In this document: positions 16,224-24,084 of the stretch, in pieces | Layout of the letters: the number at the start of each line of letters is the position of its first letter | Numbering within the stretch: the stretch's first letter is position 1 | Assembly: GCF_025994315.1 (NCBI RefSeq) | Contig: NZ_BAQE01000005.1 | DNA: 64,000 nucleotides | Direction: 5' to 3' (one strand) | Origin: Swaminathania salitolerans | GTDB taxonomy: Bacteria; Pseudomonadota; Alphaproteobacteria; Acetobacterales; Acetobacteraceae | Translations under genes and position numbers: made by a program | Notes under the pieces: generated by a model | Told to the model about the DNA's origin: nothing | Seen by the model: only the letters and a program-made list of their open reading frames with translations | Database searches by the model: none

Positions 16224-18263
16224 CTATTCTGCCATGAAGATACGCCGATAAAAATCCAGTTCGCGCGCGAAACTGTCCTGAAGCGTTTCGCGCTGACGAA
16301 AGCCGTGGCTCTCTCCGGGATAGACATGCAGCTCCGTGCGACGACCGAGATCCTGCAGACGCTTGTGCATCGACCGGGCCTGATCGAGCGGGACCACCTT
16401 GTCCTCGTCGCCATGCAGGAAGAGAACAGGCGCCGTGATGGCGTCCACATGGGTGAGCGGCGAACGGTCGAGATAAAGCGTCTCCTGCTCGGGATAGGGG
16501 CCGATCAGACGGTCGAGATAGCGGGATTCGAATTTATGGGTGTCTTCCGCGAGAGCGCGAAGATCGGTCACGCCATAGAGCGAGCAACCGGCGGCGAAGA
16601 CATCGGACCGGGCAAGGGCCATGAGAACGGTCAGGCCGCCCGCGCTGCTGCCGCGAATGACGCAGCGCGCCGGATCGACGCGGCCGCTCGCCACGACATG
16701 ACGGACGCCTGCAATACAATCCTCCACATCCCTGACGCCCCACTGCCCCTCAAGCGCGGTGCGATATGCGCGACCGAACCCGGTCGATCCGCGATAATTC
16801 ACGTCGAGCACGGCAAAGCCGCGGCTGGTCCACCACTGCACCTTGAAGGAAAAGGCCGTGCTCGCACGACCGGTCGGCCCGCCATGGGCCATGACCACCA
16901 GAGGCGGCTTTTCTCCGGGGGCGAGCGCATGGGTGCGGCTGCAGGGCGGATAGAACAGGGCATGAGCCTGCCCGCCATCCGATACGGGAAACGTCAGGGC
17001 CTCGGGCCGGGCACAGTCCTGCGCATCGATTCCGGGAGGAAACGCGAAGGCGCTGCGCAGCACGGTCTCCGGGTGGCCGCGAACGATGGCCGGCGGGCGA
17101 TCCGGCGGCGTATCGATCCAGGCGTACTCCTCCCGCTCCGGCAGGAACACCGGAACCTGGGCCGGAGCGCCCAGAGAGAGATCGCGCCACGCTCCCGCCT
17201 CGAACAGACGCGTCCGTGACAATCCCTCACTCACGATCTGCGCCAGGATCCGTCCCCCGGGGAGGGGACGCAGGGAGGTCTGACCGAACACCCAGTGCGG
17301 AAAGCCGCTTTCCCCGCCCGGATCGGGAAGAAACCGGGGAATCGGGGACTCCGCAGGCCGGAAGCGACAGGGTCGCCAGATACCGGTCTCGTCCGAACTG
17401 ACGAGAAGGGTCTCGTTATCCTCCCAGACCGGATCGACATAGGAAACCGCGCGATCCGCATTGCCGAGGAGCCTCCGTTTCTCCAGCTCGGGCTCACCGT
17501 CCTTCCAGACGAGAGCGGCAGCTCCGAGACGGGTCGCATCCCAGGGCATGTCCGGATGCGACCAGGCGATCCAGCAGAGATGGCCTCCGTCGGGCGAAAG
17601 CCGGGGCGCGGCATAGAAATCGTCACCCTGCACCAGAGCGCGTTCCGTCCTCTCATCGAGCCAGACGATCGCAGCGCGCGGCTCCCCCGGCATGCTGTGA
17701 TCCTCGCAGACGGCAAAGACACCGCTCTCATCCGCAGAGAAGGAAAAATCCGCGTAACGGCATCCCTCCCGGACCGCGAGCGGAACGATACGACCGTCAG
17801 GCTCTCTCAGAAGCACCGCATTGCTGCGACGCTCGCTGAACACGACACGACCGGACGGGGAAATGCGATAGGCCCCTCCGCCATATTCGTGAACCCGCGT
17901 GCCTATGTCGTAGGCGGGGGGAAGCAGATCGAACGGCGCATCCTCCTTTTCCTGACAGACGAGCGCAGTGCGGCCTTTTTCGAGGGGGCGCCCCTCGAGC
18001 CAGGTGAGGCGATCTCCCTGCGCCTGGAGCTCGGACAGCGAGACGCTGCGCCCTGCCACCAGATCCGCCCCGACCCATGACGGCCAGAAACCGGGCCTCT
18101 CCGGCCCTTGAGAGCGGATACCGGAAGGCGAGCTGCCGCATGGGCTGCCGGCTGCGCCTCCATACGGGCTATCGGGCAAGCTGGATGATGGATTCGTCAT
18201 GCGAATCAGGATAATCCCGCAGGATCGATCTGACGAGTTTTCCTGAGCTCCGCTTTCAGGCAT
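16224..18263 (-). CDS. S9 family peptidase (prolyl oligopeptidase / acylaminoacyl-peptidase type)
   Basis: A 679-residue serine peptidase. The first about 410 residues resemble a beta-propeller that gates the active site; the C-terminal alpha/beta-hydrolase domain holds the nucleophile motif GSSAGG (Ser near residue 540), the Asp in GDEDKVVP and the His in ESHGF. No signal peptide is seen, so it should act on cytoplasmic peptides. ATG 18263 has GGAG 9 bases upstream; ATG 18200 is an alternative that would free room for a promoter, because the divergent DedA gene begins 2 bases away. Confidence 0.88.
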   Translation of the reverse strand: MPESGAQENSSDRSCGIILIRMTNPSSSLPDSPYGGAAGSPCGSSPSGIRSQGPERPGFWPSWVGADLVAGRSVSLSELQAQGDRLTWLEGRPLEKGRTALVCQEKEDAPFDLLPPAYDIGTRVHEYGGGAYRISPSGRVVFSERRSNAVLLREPDGRIVPLAVREGCRYADFSFSADESGVFAVCEDHSMPGEPRAAIVWLDERTERALVQGDDFYAAPRLSPDGGHLCWIAWSHPDMPWDATRLGAAALVWKDGEPELEKRRLLGNADRAVSYVDPVWEDNETLLVSSDETGIWRPCRFRPAESPIPRFLPDPGGESGFPHWVFGQTSLRPLPGGRILAQIVSEGLSRTRLFEAGAWRDLSLGAPAQVPVFLPEREEYAWIDTPPDRPPAIVRGHPETVLRSAFAFPPGIDAQDCARPEALTFPVSDGGQAHALFYPPCSRTHALAPGEKPPLVVMAHGGPTGRASTAFSFKVQWWTSRGFAVLDVNYRGSTGFGRAYRTALEGQWGVRDVEDCIAGVRHVVASGRVDPARCVIRGSSAGGLTVLMALARSDVFAAGCSLYGVTDLRALAEDTHKFESRYLDRLIGPYPEQETLYLDRSPLTHVDAITAPVLFLHGDEDKVVPLDQARSMHKRLQDLGRRTELHVYPGESHGFRQRETLQDSFARELDFYRRIFMAE

Positions 18264-18264
18264 C

Positions 18265-18954
18265 GTGTCGGACTCCGTTCTGTTCCGCCCGCCAAGGATA
18301 CGAGCCCTGCTGGATTTTCTCGAACATCTCCTGAAGGAATATGGCTACGGCATCGTCGGTGTCGTCGTCATGCTGGAGAGTATGGGGCTTCCCCTGCCTG
18401 CCGAGAGTCTCATCATCGGCGCATCGCTCTATGCGGCCACGACCCATCATATCGAGATACGCTGGGTCGTCGTCGCTGCGGTGACCGGTGCGATCATGGG
18501 CGATAATCTGGGTTATCTGATCGGCCGGTCGATCGGATTTCGCGTCCTGCAGAAATATGGCGCCAGGATCGGTCTCTCCACCGAACGGCTTCTTCTGGGG
18601 CGCTATCTCTTCAAACGCCATGGCGGTCTCGTGGTCTTTCTGGGGCGCTTCGTCGCCGTTTTGCGCGTCTTCGTGGCTCTGCTCGCAGGGGCGAACCACA
18701 TGCCGTGGAAATCCTTTCTCTGGCATAATGCCCTGGGCGGGGTGTTCTGGGCCGGTGGCTATTCCGTAGCGACCTATTTTCTGGGCAAGGAGATCTTCAG
18801 TCTCTCCGGTCCGCTTGCGATCGGTATCGGCACGATCGTGGTGATCCTGCTCGGCGTCGCTCTGTTCTTCCTCAAGAAGAACGAGAAACGTCTGACCGAA
18901 GAGGCGCTGAAAGAAGCCGAAGCCGAGGATCATGCCGGGAGTGCGCCCGGATGA
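18265..18954 (+). CDS. DedA family membrane protein
   Basis: A 229-residue integral membrane protein of the DedA/SNARE-associated family. Recognisable blocks are GVVVMLESMGLPLPAES (about residues 31-47), GDNLGYLIGRSIG and FLGRFVAVLRVFVALLAG. Members act in membrane lipid flipping, notably undecaprenyl-phosphate or phosphatidylethanolamine recycling, and in membrane homeostasis. The start is GTG with only a weak ribosome binding site. Its stop overlaps the next gene start by ATGA, so it heads a three-gene operon. Confidence 0.88.
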   Translation: MSDSVLFRPPRIRALLDFLEHLLKEYGYGIVGVVVMLESMGLPLPAESLIIGASLYAATTHHIEIRWVVVAAVTGAIMGDNLGYLIGRSIGFRVLQKYGARIGLSTERLLLGRYLFKRHGGLVVFLGRFVAVLRVFVALLAGANHMPWKSFLWHNALGGVFWAGGYSVATYFLGKEIFSLSGPLAIGIGTIVVILLGVALFFLKKNEKRLTEEALKEAEAEDHAGSAPG

Positions 18955-19910
18955 ACGCTCAGGGCACGGATATGAACGCCCCGCTTGCGGGACAGACGGC
19001 CATCGTGACGGGTGCGACGGGCGGGCTCGGGCTCGAAACCGCGCTCGGTCTGACGCGACAGGGCGCGCACGTCATCGTCGCCGGGCGCAATGCGGAAAAA
19101 GGCCGTCTGGCGCTCGAGCATATCCGCGCGATCCTGCCGGAGGCACGCCTGCGTTTCGAAGGGCTGGATCTGGCCTCTCTCGCTTCTGTCGCACGTTTCG
19201 TCGAGCGACTGGAGCATGCGCCCGTGCATATTCTCGTCAATAATGCGGGCGTCATGGCGCCAGGAAGCAGATTTGTGACGAAAGACGGCTACGAACTCCA
19301 GTTCGGCACCAATCATCTGGGTCATTTTGCCCTGACCGGTCGTCTTCTGCCGCAGCTCGTCGCCGGTGAGGCCCGTATCGTGACCGTGGCGTCTCTCGCA
19401 GCATGGAAAGGACGTATTCCTTTCGCGGATCTGAATGCGAGCGATCGCTACAGACGGTTCGAACGCTATCGCCAGAGCAAGCTCGCCAATCTTCTGTTCA
19501 GCCTCGAGCTCGATCGTCGGGCGAAAGCGGCGGGACTACCGCTTCATGCCCGGGCCGCCCATCCCGGCTGGTCCACGAGCGCCATCATCACGAACAGCGT
19601 CTCGCTCGACCGGTCCCGCTCCGCTCTGGGGCACGGCCTCGCCTGTCTTCAGGATCGGCTCGGCAATGCGGTATTCCGCCTTCTGGGTCAGAGCATTGCA
19701 GAAGGTGCCCGACCGATCCTCCATGCCGTGCTCTCTCCGTCTGCCAGGGATGGCGGCTATTATGGCCCCGATGGCCGGGGGGAACGCCGCGGTGAACCGA
19801 CAGAGGCAAAAATCCCGCCCGTGGCGATGGGGCTTCCTTTGGCCGGGAAGCTCTGGCAGGCTTCCGAACGGATGACAGGTGTCCGCTACGACTGGGAGGC
19901 CCTTCGATGA
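18951..19910 (+). CDS. Short-chain dehydrogenase/reductase
   Basis: A 319-residue SDR enzyme with the Rossmann cofactor motif TGATGGLG (about residues 22-29), the NNAG motif, and the catalytic YRQSK. The length and the KLANLLFSLEL stretch after the Lys are like retinol-dehydrogenase-type SDRs. Substrate cannot be inferred. It is coupled to DedA upstream and to a small hypothetical gene downstream through 4-base overlaps, which suggests a lipid or membrane-related metabolite, but this is inference. Confidence 0.87.
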   Translation: MNAQGTDMNAPLAGQTAIVTGATGGLGLETALGLTRQGAHVIVAGRNAEKGRLALEHIRAILPEARLRFEGLDLASLASVARFVERLEHAPVHILVNNAGVMAPGSRFVTKDGYELQFGTNHLGHFALTGRLLPQLVAGEARIVTVASLAAWKGRIPFADLNASDRYRRFERYRQSKLANLLFSLELDRRAKAAGLPLHARAAHPGWSTSAIITNSVSLDRSRSALGHGLACLQDRLGNAVFRLLGQSIAEGARPILHAVLSPSARDGGYYGPDGRGERRGEPTEAKIPPVAMGLPLAGKLWQASERMTGVRYDWEALR

Positions 19911-20215
19911 GCATGACATTCTCTGTTTTCAAGGAAAGCCTGGAAGACGACATTCCCCCTCACGGTCTGTCTCCCGCCCTTCTCGCCCTGTGGTGGGGCG
20001 GGCGTTCAGACTGGCCGGCCGCTCATGAAATCGTCCAGAGCCACGAACGCGACAGGGAGTGCGACTGGGTGCATGGCTGGCTGCATCGGGTCGAAGGCGA
20101 TCAGGAAAATGCCCGCTACTGGTACAGGCGGGCAGGCCATACGATGGCGCATGGCGCTGTCATGGAAGAATGGCAGACCATCGTCATCAGACTTCTGAGC
20201 GGCTCCGGCTACTGA
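19907..20215 (+). CDS. Small conserved-looking hypothetical protein (102 aa)
   Basis: A 102-residue soluble, Trp- and His-rich protein with no signal peptide or membrane segment. The middle (DWVHGWLHRVEGDQENARYW followed by YRRAG) looks like a single helical hairpin, similar to small proteins of unknown function that I recall from many proteobacteria. It overlaps the SDR stop by 4 bases, so it is almost certainly translated with it. Function unknown. Confidence 0.72.
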   Translation: MSMTFSVFKESLEDDIPPHGLSPALLALWWGGRSDWPAAHEIVQSHERDRECDWVHGWLHRVEGDQENARYWYRRAGHTMAHGAVMEEWQTIVIRLLSGSGY

Positions 20216-20222
20216 CCGGTCC

Positions 20223-20675
20223 TCAGTCGCCGAAGGGTCTGACGACGATCATGATCACGATCGCGACGAGGAGAAGGGTCGGTATCTCATTGGCAATGCG
20301 AAAGAAGCGTTCGTCGTGACGACGGGCGCCCCTGGCGAAATCCCGACGCCATGACGCGCATGCGCCGTGGAATCCGCAGAGCAGCGCCACCGATGACAGC
20401 TTGATCCACCACCATGGTGCCGACCAGGCGATCACGCCCGGAAGAGAGGCGAGCGTTCCACCCGAGAGAAGGGTCACGATCATGGCCGGGGTCATGATGG
20501 CGCGCAGGAGACGCCGCTCCATGATCTGGAATCGCGCATCCTCGGTCGAGCCGGGCACGACCTGCGTGTGATACACGAACAACCTGGGCAGATAGAAATT
20601 GCCGGCCATCCATGACGTGAAGGCCAGGATATGGACGACCTTGAGCCATCCCAGCCATGGAAGAAGAATGCTCAT
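20223..20675 (-). CDS. hemJ: Protoporphyrinogen IX oxidase HemJ
   Basis: A 150-residue protein with four hydrophobic helices. The N-terminus WLKVVHILAFTSWMAGNFYL with the invariant His, and the WWWIKL segment with the conserved Lys, match HemJ. HemJ oxidises protoporphyrinogen IX to protoporphyrin IX in the membrane, the step before ferrochelatase. It overlaps the HAD gene by ATGA and lies in one transcript with hemE, which fits heme biosynthesis. It converges on the small hypothetical gene with 7 bp between stops. Confidence 0.9.
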   Translation of the reverse strand: MSILLPWLGWLKVVHILAFTSWMAGNFYLPRLFVYHTQVVPGSTEDARFQIMERRLLRAIMTPAMIVTLLSGGTLASLPGVIAWSAPWWWIKLSSVALLCGFHGACASWRRDFARGARRHDERFFRIANEIPTLLLVAIVIMIVVRPFGD

Positions 20676-21379
20676 CGCGTCTGACTCTCCCGGATGCCTG
20701 CAAGAAGAGGACCGAGCGCATCGAGATGCCGGATGCGCCGGAGCCCGGGCCAGGATACCGGGGGCATCGTGTCGCTGTCACGCAGGAGGATACACGCCAT
20801 TCCGGCATCGTGCGCCGCTCTGACCCCCGTATCCGAATCCTCGATCACGACGCAGCGCTCCGGCGATACGCCTTCCTCCCCTGCCGCGTGAAGGAACACG
20901 AACGGATCCGGCTTTGGCCGCATCATGTCCCGCGCAGAATGGATGCGGGAGCGATCGAGAAATGACATCAGCCCGGTGCGCGCGAACTTCGCTTCCATTT
21001 CGGGCCAGGAGGAATTCGATCCGACCCGGATTCCGAGCCCGAGGGCGGCGACACCGGCCAGAGCATCCCTGGCGCCCGGAATGGCGACCGCTTCACGCGC
21101 CATGAGGCTGACGAACCGGTCCTGCATGTCCTGAACGAAGCTGTCACCGAGCGCGCGGCCGCTCTCGGCCTCGAGCTCTGCCTTGACCGCACCGAGAGCC
21201 ATGCCTGCGAAACGTGCTTCCGCCGCATCGTCGCTCAGGGCGATTCCCCGTTCGCGCGCGAATGACGCGATGAGACGGCAGGTCGGCCCCTCGCTGTCGA
21301 TCAGCACACCGTCGCAATCGAAAATGACGAGCGCGAGCCGTCCCCGGGGAGAAAGAGCGTGAGATGCCGTGTCGTTCAT
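20672..21379 (-). CDS. HAD superfamily phosphatase (subfamily IA)
   Basis: A 235-residue haloacid-dehalogenase-type hydrolase. Motif I is FDCDGVLIDSE (nucleophile Asp21, Asp23); motif III/IV is seen as KPDPFVF and VIEDSDTGVRAA. The helical cap between residues 30 and 95 places it among beta-phosphoglucomutase-like or sugar-phosphate phosphatases. The start at 21379 lies 8 bases after the hemE stop with GGATGAGAG upstream. Substrate is unknown. Its place between hemE and hemJ may be incidental or may serve a housekeeping function for that operon. Confidence 0.85.
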   Translation of the reverse strand: MNDTASHALSPRGRLALVIFDCDGVLIDSEGPTCRLIASFARERGIALSDDAAEARFAGMALGAVKAELEAESGRALGDSFVQDMQDRFVSLMAREAVAIPGARDALAGVAALGLGIRVGSNSSWPEMEAKFARTGLMSFLDRSRIHSARDMMRPKPDPFVFLHAAGEEGVSPERCVVIEDSDTGVRAAHDAGMACILLRDSDTMPPVSWPGLRRIRHLDALGPLLAGIRESQTR

Positions 21380-21389
21380 CCGGGCTCTC

Positions 21390-22445
21390 TCATCCGGGAT
21401 CGCGCACGGCATCGACGAGCTGACCCACATGATCCGGCGACGTATCCGGCATCACGCCATGACCGAGATTGAACACATGGGGTCTGCCCCGGAGCGGGTT
21501 CCTGATCCGGCGTACCTCGTCCGTGAGCGCCTGTCCGCCCGCACGCAGGATGACCGGGTCGAGATTGCCCTGCAGGGCAAGCGTATCGGGAACGCGTTTC
21601 GCCAGCGCCGCCATATCGACGCTCGTATCGCAGGCCAGGGCATCGACGCCCGTTGCTTCGGCATATTCGATGGCCATGAGACCGGCGAGACGCGGAAAGC
21701 CGATGATGCGCGTACCGGGCCGGGCTGCACGGATCCCGGCGACGATCTCCCGGGTCGGTGCGATGACATGCCGACGGAACTGCGACGGTGGGAGAATGCC
21801 GGACCAGCTGTCGAACAGCATGACGGCATCGGCTCCGGCATCGATCTGTCCGATGAGCATGTCGGTCGTGGTCCGGACCAGAAGGGCTATGAGATCGTCG
21901 AACAGGGCAGGATCCTGCAGTGCCATCGTCCGGGTCACGGCGAATTCGCGCGAACTCCCCCCCTCGACCATGTAGCAGGCCACCGTGAACGGGCTTCCCG
22001 CAAAACCGAGAAGGGTGGTGCTCGCCGGCAGGTCTGTGCTCAGCCGACGCAGGGTCTCCTGGATGGGTGCCACCACCGAGGCCACCCTGTCCGGCGAAAG
22101 GGCCGCGAGCGCCTGACGGTTGCGGATCGGCTCCATGACCGGCCCGCGTCCCTCGATGAAGCGCAGATCCTGCCCCATGGCCCAGGGCAGGACCAGAATG
22201 TCGGAGAAGAGGATTGCCGCGTCCATGCCATAGCGGCGGATCGGCTGCATGGTCAGTTCGGTTGCGATGTCCGGTGTGGTACACCGCGTCAGGAAATCGG
22301 CCCTGGCCCGTTCCGCCCGGAATTCGGGAAGATAGCGCCCGGCCTGACGCATGAGCCAGACTGGCGGAGGCCAGACGGCCTCACCTGCCAGAACGCGCAT
22401 CAGGGGTTTGGCCTGGGCCATACGGGGAGAAATTTCGCTATCCAT
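21390..22445 (-). CDS. hemE: Uroporphyrinogen decarboxylase HemE
   Basis: A 351-residue cytoplasmic enzyme that removes four carboxyl groups from uroporphyrinogen III to give coproporphyrinogen III. The signature PPVWLMRQAGRYLPEFR lies near the N-terminus and GFAGSPFTVACYMVEG in the middle. The ATG at 22445 was chosen because longer in-frame extension runs through the gene-free origin-like tract and is not family-like. It is the first gene of hemE-HAD-hemJ. Proximity of hemE to the origin is known from Caulobacter and Rickettsia. Confidence 0.93.
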   Translation of the reverse strand: MDSEISPRMAQAKPLMRVLAGEAVWPPPVWLMRQAGRYLPEFRAERARADFLTRCTTPDIATELTMQPIRRYGMDAAILFSDILVLPWAMGQDLRFIEGRGPVMEPIRNRQALAALSPDRVASVVAPIQETLRRLSTDLPASTTLLGFAGSPFTVACYMVEGGSSREFAVTRTMALQDPALFDDLIALLVRTTTDMLIGQIDAGADAVMLFDSWSGILPPSQFRRHVIAPTREIVAGIRAARPGTRIIGFPRLAGLMAIEYAEATGVDALACDTSVDMAALAKRVPDTLALQGNLDPVILRAGGQALTDEVRRIRNPLRGRPHVFNLGHGVMPDTSPDHVGQLVDAVRDPG

Positions 22446-22762
22446 ACCGACCAATAACCATGAAAGAAAAAAGAAAGATATCCTGTCGGATAGGTTGATC
22501 CCTGTGGATGACGGGGTACCCATCTTTCCGAAAACGTACCCCGACTTACCAACACTGTGTACAAAGGATAAAGCCTTGCGTTTGAGGCACTTGCGTGAGT
22601 TATCCCGAAATACCCACAGAAGGCCTGTGTACAACCCACTGTTTTCCCGGGCGAAAGTACAATCCACGGTACTCGGTACCCCCGTCCCGATCCGGTCGTA
22701 CAATCCCCATGTACCCCAGTACTGACGGTACTCTTCCCCCTTGTCCGAAAAGGAACCCGATC
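22446..22762. other. Candidate chromosomal replication origin (oriC)
   Basis: A 317-bp gene-free tract between divergent hemE and maf. Next to hemE is an A/T-rich purine run (about 22450-22490), a possible unwinding element. DnaA-box-like sites are TGTGGATGA (22503-22511, one mismatch to TGTGGATAA), TTATCCCGA (22600-22608), ATACCCACA (22610-22618), and TGTGTACAA twice (22556-22564, 22626-22634). The palindrome GTAC occurs eleven times between 22516 and 22731, and GTACAATCC occurs twice. Gene context (hemE on one side, maf on the other) matches the Caulobacter origin neighbourhood. No oriC function has been shown; the region must also hold both promoters. Confidence 0.6.
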
Positions 22763-23395
22763 ATGGAGTCGCATCAGACAGATCCTGCTCATGCGCGGCT
22801 TGTACTCGCCAGTGGATCCGCCGCGCGCCGGTCGCTTCTCGAGGATGCCGGGCTGACGATCGCAAGCTGCCCGGTGGATATCGACGAGGCCTCTTTTCGC
22901 GAGATGGCCCGTCGGAAAGGGACGGAGGAAGAGGCACTCGCTCTGGCGCTCGCTCATGCCAAAGCCCTAGGGTTTTTCAGGAATCACGCATTTACGAGCG
23001 CCGATTTCGTGATTGCGGCCGACCAGATCCTGTCCTGTGACGGTACCGGTTTCGACAAGCCCGGATCACGGGCAGAAGCGCGGGACCAGCTCGCCCGTCT
23101 GAGGGGGCGTACGCATCGTCTTCACACGGCGCTCGTGCTGTACAGGGACGGAAAATGCCTCTGGGAGCATGTCGAGACACCCTGTCTGACCATGCGCCGG
23201 TTTTCCGACGCCTTTCTGGACGCCTATCTCGCGCGGGAAGGAGACAGCGTGCTCTCCTGCGTCGGTGCCTATCGTCTCGAAGGAATGGGCGTACAGCTTT
23301 TCGAGCGCATTGCCGGGGCGCATGATGCGGTTCTCGGTCTTCCGCGACTGCCGCTGCTCTCTGTCCTGCGCGAATATGGCGTGGTGGAAAAATAG
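22763..23395 (+). CDS. maf: Maf family nucleoside triphosphate pyrophosphatase
   Basis: A 210-residue Maf-like protein. The N-terminal LASGSAARRSLLEDAGL is the substrate-binding motif, and the AADQ stretch (about residues 84-87) supplies acidic metal-site residues. Members hydrolyse non-canonical or modified NTPs and are linked to septum control. The ATG at 22763 has AAGGAA 7 bases upstream; longer in-frame sequence would run through the GTAC-rich tract. Located at the alphaproteobacterial origin position beside hemE. Confidence 0.9.
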   Translation: MESHQTDPAHARLVLASGSAARRSLLEDAGLTIASCPVDIDEASFREMARRKGTEEEALALALAHAKALGFFRNHAFTSADFVIAADQILSCDGTGFDKPGSRAEARDQLARLRGRTHRLHTALVLYRDGKCLWEHVETPCLTMRRFSDAFLDAYLAREGDSVLSCVGAYRLEGMGVQLFERIAGAHDAVLGLPRLPLLSVLREYGVVEK

Positions 23396-23443
23396 TGTTT
23401 TTTTGGGCTTGTCAGGCTGTTGGCCCCTCGCTATACCCGCGCC

Positions 23444-23467
23444 ACCGGCCTGACCCAAGAGGCCGGT
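23444..23467 (+). terminator. Hairpin between maf and tRNA-Ala
   Basis: ACCGGCCT (23444-23451) and AGGCCGGT (23460-23467) form a perfect 8-bp stem with an 8-base loop, 10 bases before the tRNA. It lacks a T-run, so it may be a weak maf terminator or a processing signal. Confidence 0.4.
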
Positions 23468-23477
23468 CTGATCTGGC

Positions 23478-23553
23478 GGGGCCATAGCTCAGTTGGGAGA
23501 GCGCCTGAATGGCATTCAGGAGGTCGTCGGTTCGATTCCGATTGGCTCCACCA
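23478..23553 (+). tRNA. tRNA-Ala (anticodon GGC)
   Basis: A 76-nt tRNA with encoded CCA. The acceptor arms GGGGCCA and TGGCTCC pair with one G-T pair; the D arm contains AGCTCAGTTGGGAGAGC; the anticodon stem CCTGA/TCAGG holds loop ATGGCAT with anticodon GGC; the T arm contains GGTTCGATTCC. Decodes GCC and GCU alanine codons. An intrinsic terminator follows 30 bases downstream. Confidence 0.97.
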
Positions 23554-23583
23554 AATCCTCCGGCTTTCATCACAGGAAAACGG

Positions 23584-23607
23584 CGATACGCAAAGTATCG
23601 ATTTTTT
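23584..23607 (+). terminator. Intrinsic terminator of tRNA-Ala
   Basis: CGATAC, loop GCAAA, GTATCG, then ATTTTTT. A textbook rho-independent terminator placed 30 bases after the tRNA CCA end. Confidence 0.85.
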
Positions 23608-23680
23608 CTGTCTGTATAGTTGATATATAAACCACTCTTGTTCATAGTCCGGAACCGTTTCCCAGATCCGGCGCAAGGTC

Positions 23681-23974
23681 ATGCACACGTTGAGAAGACT
23701 TTCCTCCTCTTTTCCCTCGCGAGAGGCGATCGCGCTTCTGACGATGGCGCCCGTTCTGGGCGGCTGCTCGCGCGCGCCGCTTCAGGATATCCTGGGCTCC
23801 TTCTTTCCGTCCTGGATGCTCTGCGCCTTTATCGGAACGATCGCGGCCGCCCTTCTGCGCGCGCTGCTCGGTGCGGCCGATATCCAGCAATCGGTTCCGC
23901 TTCCGATGCTGACCTATATCGCCTTCGCGACAGGTGTGACCTTTATCGTCTGGCTTTTCGTTTTCGGTCACTAG
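23681..23974 (+). CDS. ytcA: YtcA family small lipoprotein
   Basis: A 97-residue membrane-associated protein. A signal segment ends in lipobox LGGC (Cys29), followed by two hydrophobic helices (about residues 41-63 and 75-95). This matches the YtcA family, encoded just upstream of the mdtNOP export genes in Escherichia coli, and the same order is seen here. Its role in the exporter is not known. AAGG lies close to the ATG. About 110 bp with a GCCTCC/GGAGGC hairpin (24013-24035) separates it from the adaptor gene. Confidence 0.75.
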   Translation: MHTLRRLSSSFPSREAIALLTMAPVLGGCSRAPLQDILGSFFPSWMLCAFIGTIAAALLRALLGAADIQQSVPLPMLTYIAFATGVTFIVWLFVFGH

Positions 23975-24084
23975 CCGGGCGAATGACGTTCTGCCGAAAC
24001 CCCATTCAATGAGCCTCCCGGTTTCGGCCGGAGGCAGCCGGTCCGGCGCTTTGCGGTCCGGCAACGCTCAGGGAACAACCGGGC

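Noticed and set aside
23412..23645. A 77-residue minus-strand frame containing NRTDDLLNAIQALSQLSYGP
   Set aside because: This is the well-known spurious translation of a tRNA-Ala gene in antisense; the tRNA at 23478-23553 explains it.
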